NCBI RefSeq assembly: GCF_007991655.1 | Contig: NZ_BJYT01000005.1 | Span: 248,001 to 312,000 of the forward strand | DNA: 64,000 nucleotides | Source: Segetibacter aerophilus | GTDB taxonomy: Bacteria; Bacteroidota; Bacteroidia; Chitinophagales; Chitinophagaceae | Direction of reading: 5' to 3' | Shown here: positions 62,065 to 64,000 of the stretch, piece after piece | Numbering within the stretch: position 1 is the stretch's first letter | Layout of the letters: the number at the start of each line of letters is the position of its first letter | Notes under the pieces: model-generated | The model's input: only the letters and a program-made list of their open reading frames with translations | What the model was told of the DNA's origin: nothing | Databases searched by the model: none | Program-made: the position numbers and the translations under genes

Positions 62065-64000
62065 CTACTCTGTCCTCAAACTCTTGACAGGATTCGCGAT
62101 GGCAGCTTTTATAGCTTGGTAACTAATTGTAACAAATGCTACCAGCACAACCGCCAGCACTGCAAATCCAAACATCCACCAGTTTATTGGGACACGATAG
62201 GGATAATTCTGTAGCCACTTGTTCATCACCCACCACGCAATTGGCGAGGCAATGATTGAAGCGAGCATAACAAGTTTTAGAAAATCTGTAGAAAGCTTGC
62301 CTGCAATTATAGTCACTGACGCACCCAACACTTTTCTTATACCGATTTCTTTGGTGCGCTTTTCTGCAGATAGTGTTGCTAAACCAAACAACCCGATGCA
62401 CGAAATGAAGATGGTGAGTACAGCTCCGAACGTAATAATTTGCTTCCACTTTGCTTCGCGTTCATATTGCGCATCGTTCTGTGCATCCTTAAAATTGTAT
62501 TGATATGGGCGGGCAGGAAACAAGGCTTTGAACGTTTTTTCAAGGTATTTTAAGGAAGCGGAAACATTGCCCGGTTTTAATTTTATGAAGACGTCACGAT
62601 ACTTGTACCGCGGGTTCATAGTGAAGAGTTGCGGGCCAATTTTTTCTGCGAGCGACAAGTAATGGTAGTCTTTTATAACGCCTACCACGCGGTACTTTTT
62701 ATTCATGTAGAAAAAATCAACCTGGTTACCGACCGGGTCCTTCCAACCTGCTTCTTTTGCGAAAGTCTGGTTGATGATTGCAGCTTCGGCAGTATCAGAT
62801 ACAAAATCAGTTGAGAAATTGCGGCCGGTTACTATGGGTATTTTAAAGAGAGGAAAATAGTTTTCGTCAACATGTTTAAAGTCGAAGTTCATTTCCTTTC
62901 CATCGTTTACATGAGCTATAGTTCCCCATCTGCCACCCTGGTCTGCCGTTACACCTGCTATCGATGAATTTTTCAGCAATTCAGTTTTAAACACTTCCAG
63001 CTTTTCTCTATCGATATGGCCTGTATTTAAAATGGCGACATTTTCATCGTTGTATCCAAGATCAAAATGGGTTAGGTAATTAAATTGCGAGTAAATGATC
63101 ATGGTGGCGACAATAAGAAAAGTAGCCAGTGTGAATTGAAAAACGACGAGGCCTTTAGCTAAATAATTTCTCCCTGTTAATCTAAATCTTCCGTACAAAG
63201 TTTGAACGGGATTAAAACGTGATAAGACCAGCGCCGGATAAAAACCGGCTAGAAGACCGGTTAGCAGAAATAAGAAAACGTAGCCCGCTACCAGTTTTAC
63301 ATCGAAAAGATATGAGATAGCGAGAGACTTGTTAGCAAGTTCATTAAAGAATGGAAGTACAAGTTTCAGCAGGAGAATTGCAAACACAAATGCGATGAAT
63401 GTAAGTATAAACGTCTCGCCTAAAAACTGCAGAATTAGCTGGTTTCTTTGTCCGCCTATCACTTTGCGAATACCGATCTCTTTTGCTCTTTTTAAAGAAT
63501 GAGCTACCGTGAGGTTAATAAAATTGATACAGGCAATCAACAGGATAAACAAGGCAATGCCGGTAAGAATATATGAGTATATCGGGTTACTGGCATCCGT
63601 TAAACCATTATCGGCAGGATAATCTTTGCTTAGGTGCATTTGTAGCAACGGCTGCAATCCAAATCGGACCTTGTCCTTTAATCCGAATTTTTCTTCCATT
63701 TCTTTTACCTGCACAGCGGCCTCTGTTCTAAAAACACTTTCGAATTTTGCTTCTACTTCGCGGGGATTTGTCGCTGGTTTTAAAACGATAAAAGTGTTAA
63801 GAAAAAAATTCATCCACTGGTTGTCTTCGGATTGCGATTGTGCAAATTTCATGGGCACCAACATGTCAATCTTAATAGAAGAGTTTTGAGGAGATCTTTT
63901 GGCAATTGCCGAAACAATAAAAGGCTCAAACCTCTCGCCGGTGTTCAACTCCAGAATTTGGCCAATAGCTTTTTGTTGCCCAAAATACTTCTTAGCTACA
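62065..64000 (-). CDS. FtsX/MacB-type ABC permease, array member 19 (5' end outside window)
   Basis: The frame runs to the right window edge; the first full codon begins at 63999 and encodes VAKKYFGQQKAIGQILELNT, the block found near residue 160 of the other members. About 150 N-terminal residues are therefore outside. The first coupling motif is KRAKEIGIRKVIGGQRNQL and the second RTKEIGIRKVLGA, 97 residues before the end, followed by KLSTDFLKLV. It ends NPVKSLRTE. The array may continue beyond 64000. Confidence 0.91.
   Translation of the reverse strand, partial: VAKKYFGQQKAIGQILELNTGERFEPFIVSAIAKRSPQNSSIKIDMLVPMKFAQSQSEDNQWMNFFLNTFIVLKPATNPREVEAKFESVFRTEAAVQVKEMEEKFGLKDKVRFGLQPLLQMHLSKDYPADNGLTDASNPIYSYILTGIALFILLIACINFINLTVAHSLKRAKEIGIRKVIGGQRNQLILQFLGETFILTFIAFVFAILLLKLVLPFFNELANKSLAISYLFDVKLVAGYVFLFLLTGLLAGFYPALVLSRFNPVQTLYGRFRLTGRNYLAKGLVVFQFTLATFLIVATMIIYSQFNYLTHFDLGYNDENVAILNTGHIDREKLEVFKTELLKNSSIAGVTADQGGRWGTIAHVNDGKEMNFDFKHVDENYFPLFKIPIVTGRNFSTDFVSDTAEAAIINQTFAKEAGWKDPVGNQVDFFYMNKKYRVVGVIKDYHYLSLAEKIGPQLFTMNPRYKYRDVFIKLKPGNVSASLKYLEKTFKALFPARPYQYNFKDAQNDAQYEREAKWKQIITFGAVLTIFISCIGLFGLATLSAEKRTKEIGIRKVLGASVTIIAGKLSTDFLKLVMLASIIASPIAWWVMNKWLQNYPYRVPINWWMFGFAVLAVVLVAFVTISYQAIKAAIANPVKSLRTE

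Noticed and set aside
11320-64000. Genomic island, prophage or integrative element carrying the array
   Set aside because: No integrase, transposase, tRNA-flanked attachment site or conjugation gene is visible in the window.

Overview
The window looks like a chromosomal segment from a Bacteroidota bacterium, most likely of the Chitinophagaceae. The evidence is a Bacteroidota-type promoter (TTTG, 19 bp, TAnnTTTG) before a DUF2795 gene, weak ribosome binding sites, secreted proteins whose signal peptides end in AQ, CvfB-, LolD- and DUF2795-type housekeeping genes, and many intergenic repeats of kinds seen in that phylum. The genus cannot be told from the sequence alone.

Positions 1-11300 hold ordinary genes: the 3' end of an old-yellow-enzyme-family reductase, cvfB, a PAS-PAS histidine kinase, an orphan D12-class adenine methyltransferase, a membrane-anchored SRPBCC protein, a small lipoprotein, a two-gene signalling operon (NtrC-type activator, then a REC-HPt protein), gatC, a MacB-type ABC ATPase, a PduO-type adenosyltransferase, lolD and a DUF2795 gene.

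Positions 11320-64000 are dominated by one thing: nineteen consecutive genes (18 complete, one cut by the window end), all on the minus strand, each encoding a 786-816 residue two-half FtsX/MacB-type ABC permease. Only two other genes interrupt them: a secreted DUF4097 protein with TSGGSI repeats (22378-23412) and a secreted LamG-like protein (45372-46052) that sits 20 bp upstream of a permease. No permease is broken. All nineteen have exactly 97 residues from the second coupling motif (KEIGIRK type) to the C-terminal LRTE, while their periplasmic domains differ strongly. No ATPase, membrane fusion protein or outer membrane channel lies within the array. The nearest ATPases are at 8717-9433 and 10161-10841, so any shared ATPase must be one of these or lie outside the window.

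Most intergenic gaps in the array are 160-505 bp (the extremes are 20 and 84 bp) and are mosaics of repeat families: a 20-bp REP-like element in two variants and both orientations, purine/pyrimidine hairpins that in two gaps form units with terminal inverted repeats, a 133-bp nested-hairpin repeat, TTTTCAAATT runs, a module around AATCCAGGTTC, and CACAAAGAAC tracts. Three permease genes carry an operator-like tandem palindrome built on TGTACGAAAACGTACA upstream. The array looks like an old, diversified and actively maintained paralogue repertoire, probably with different periplasmic specificities and a common energising interface. Substrates and regulation are not determined by the sequence.
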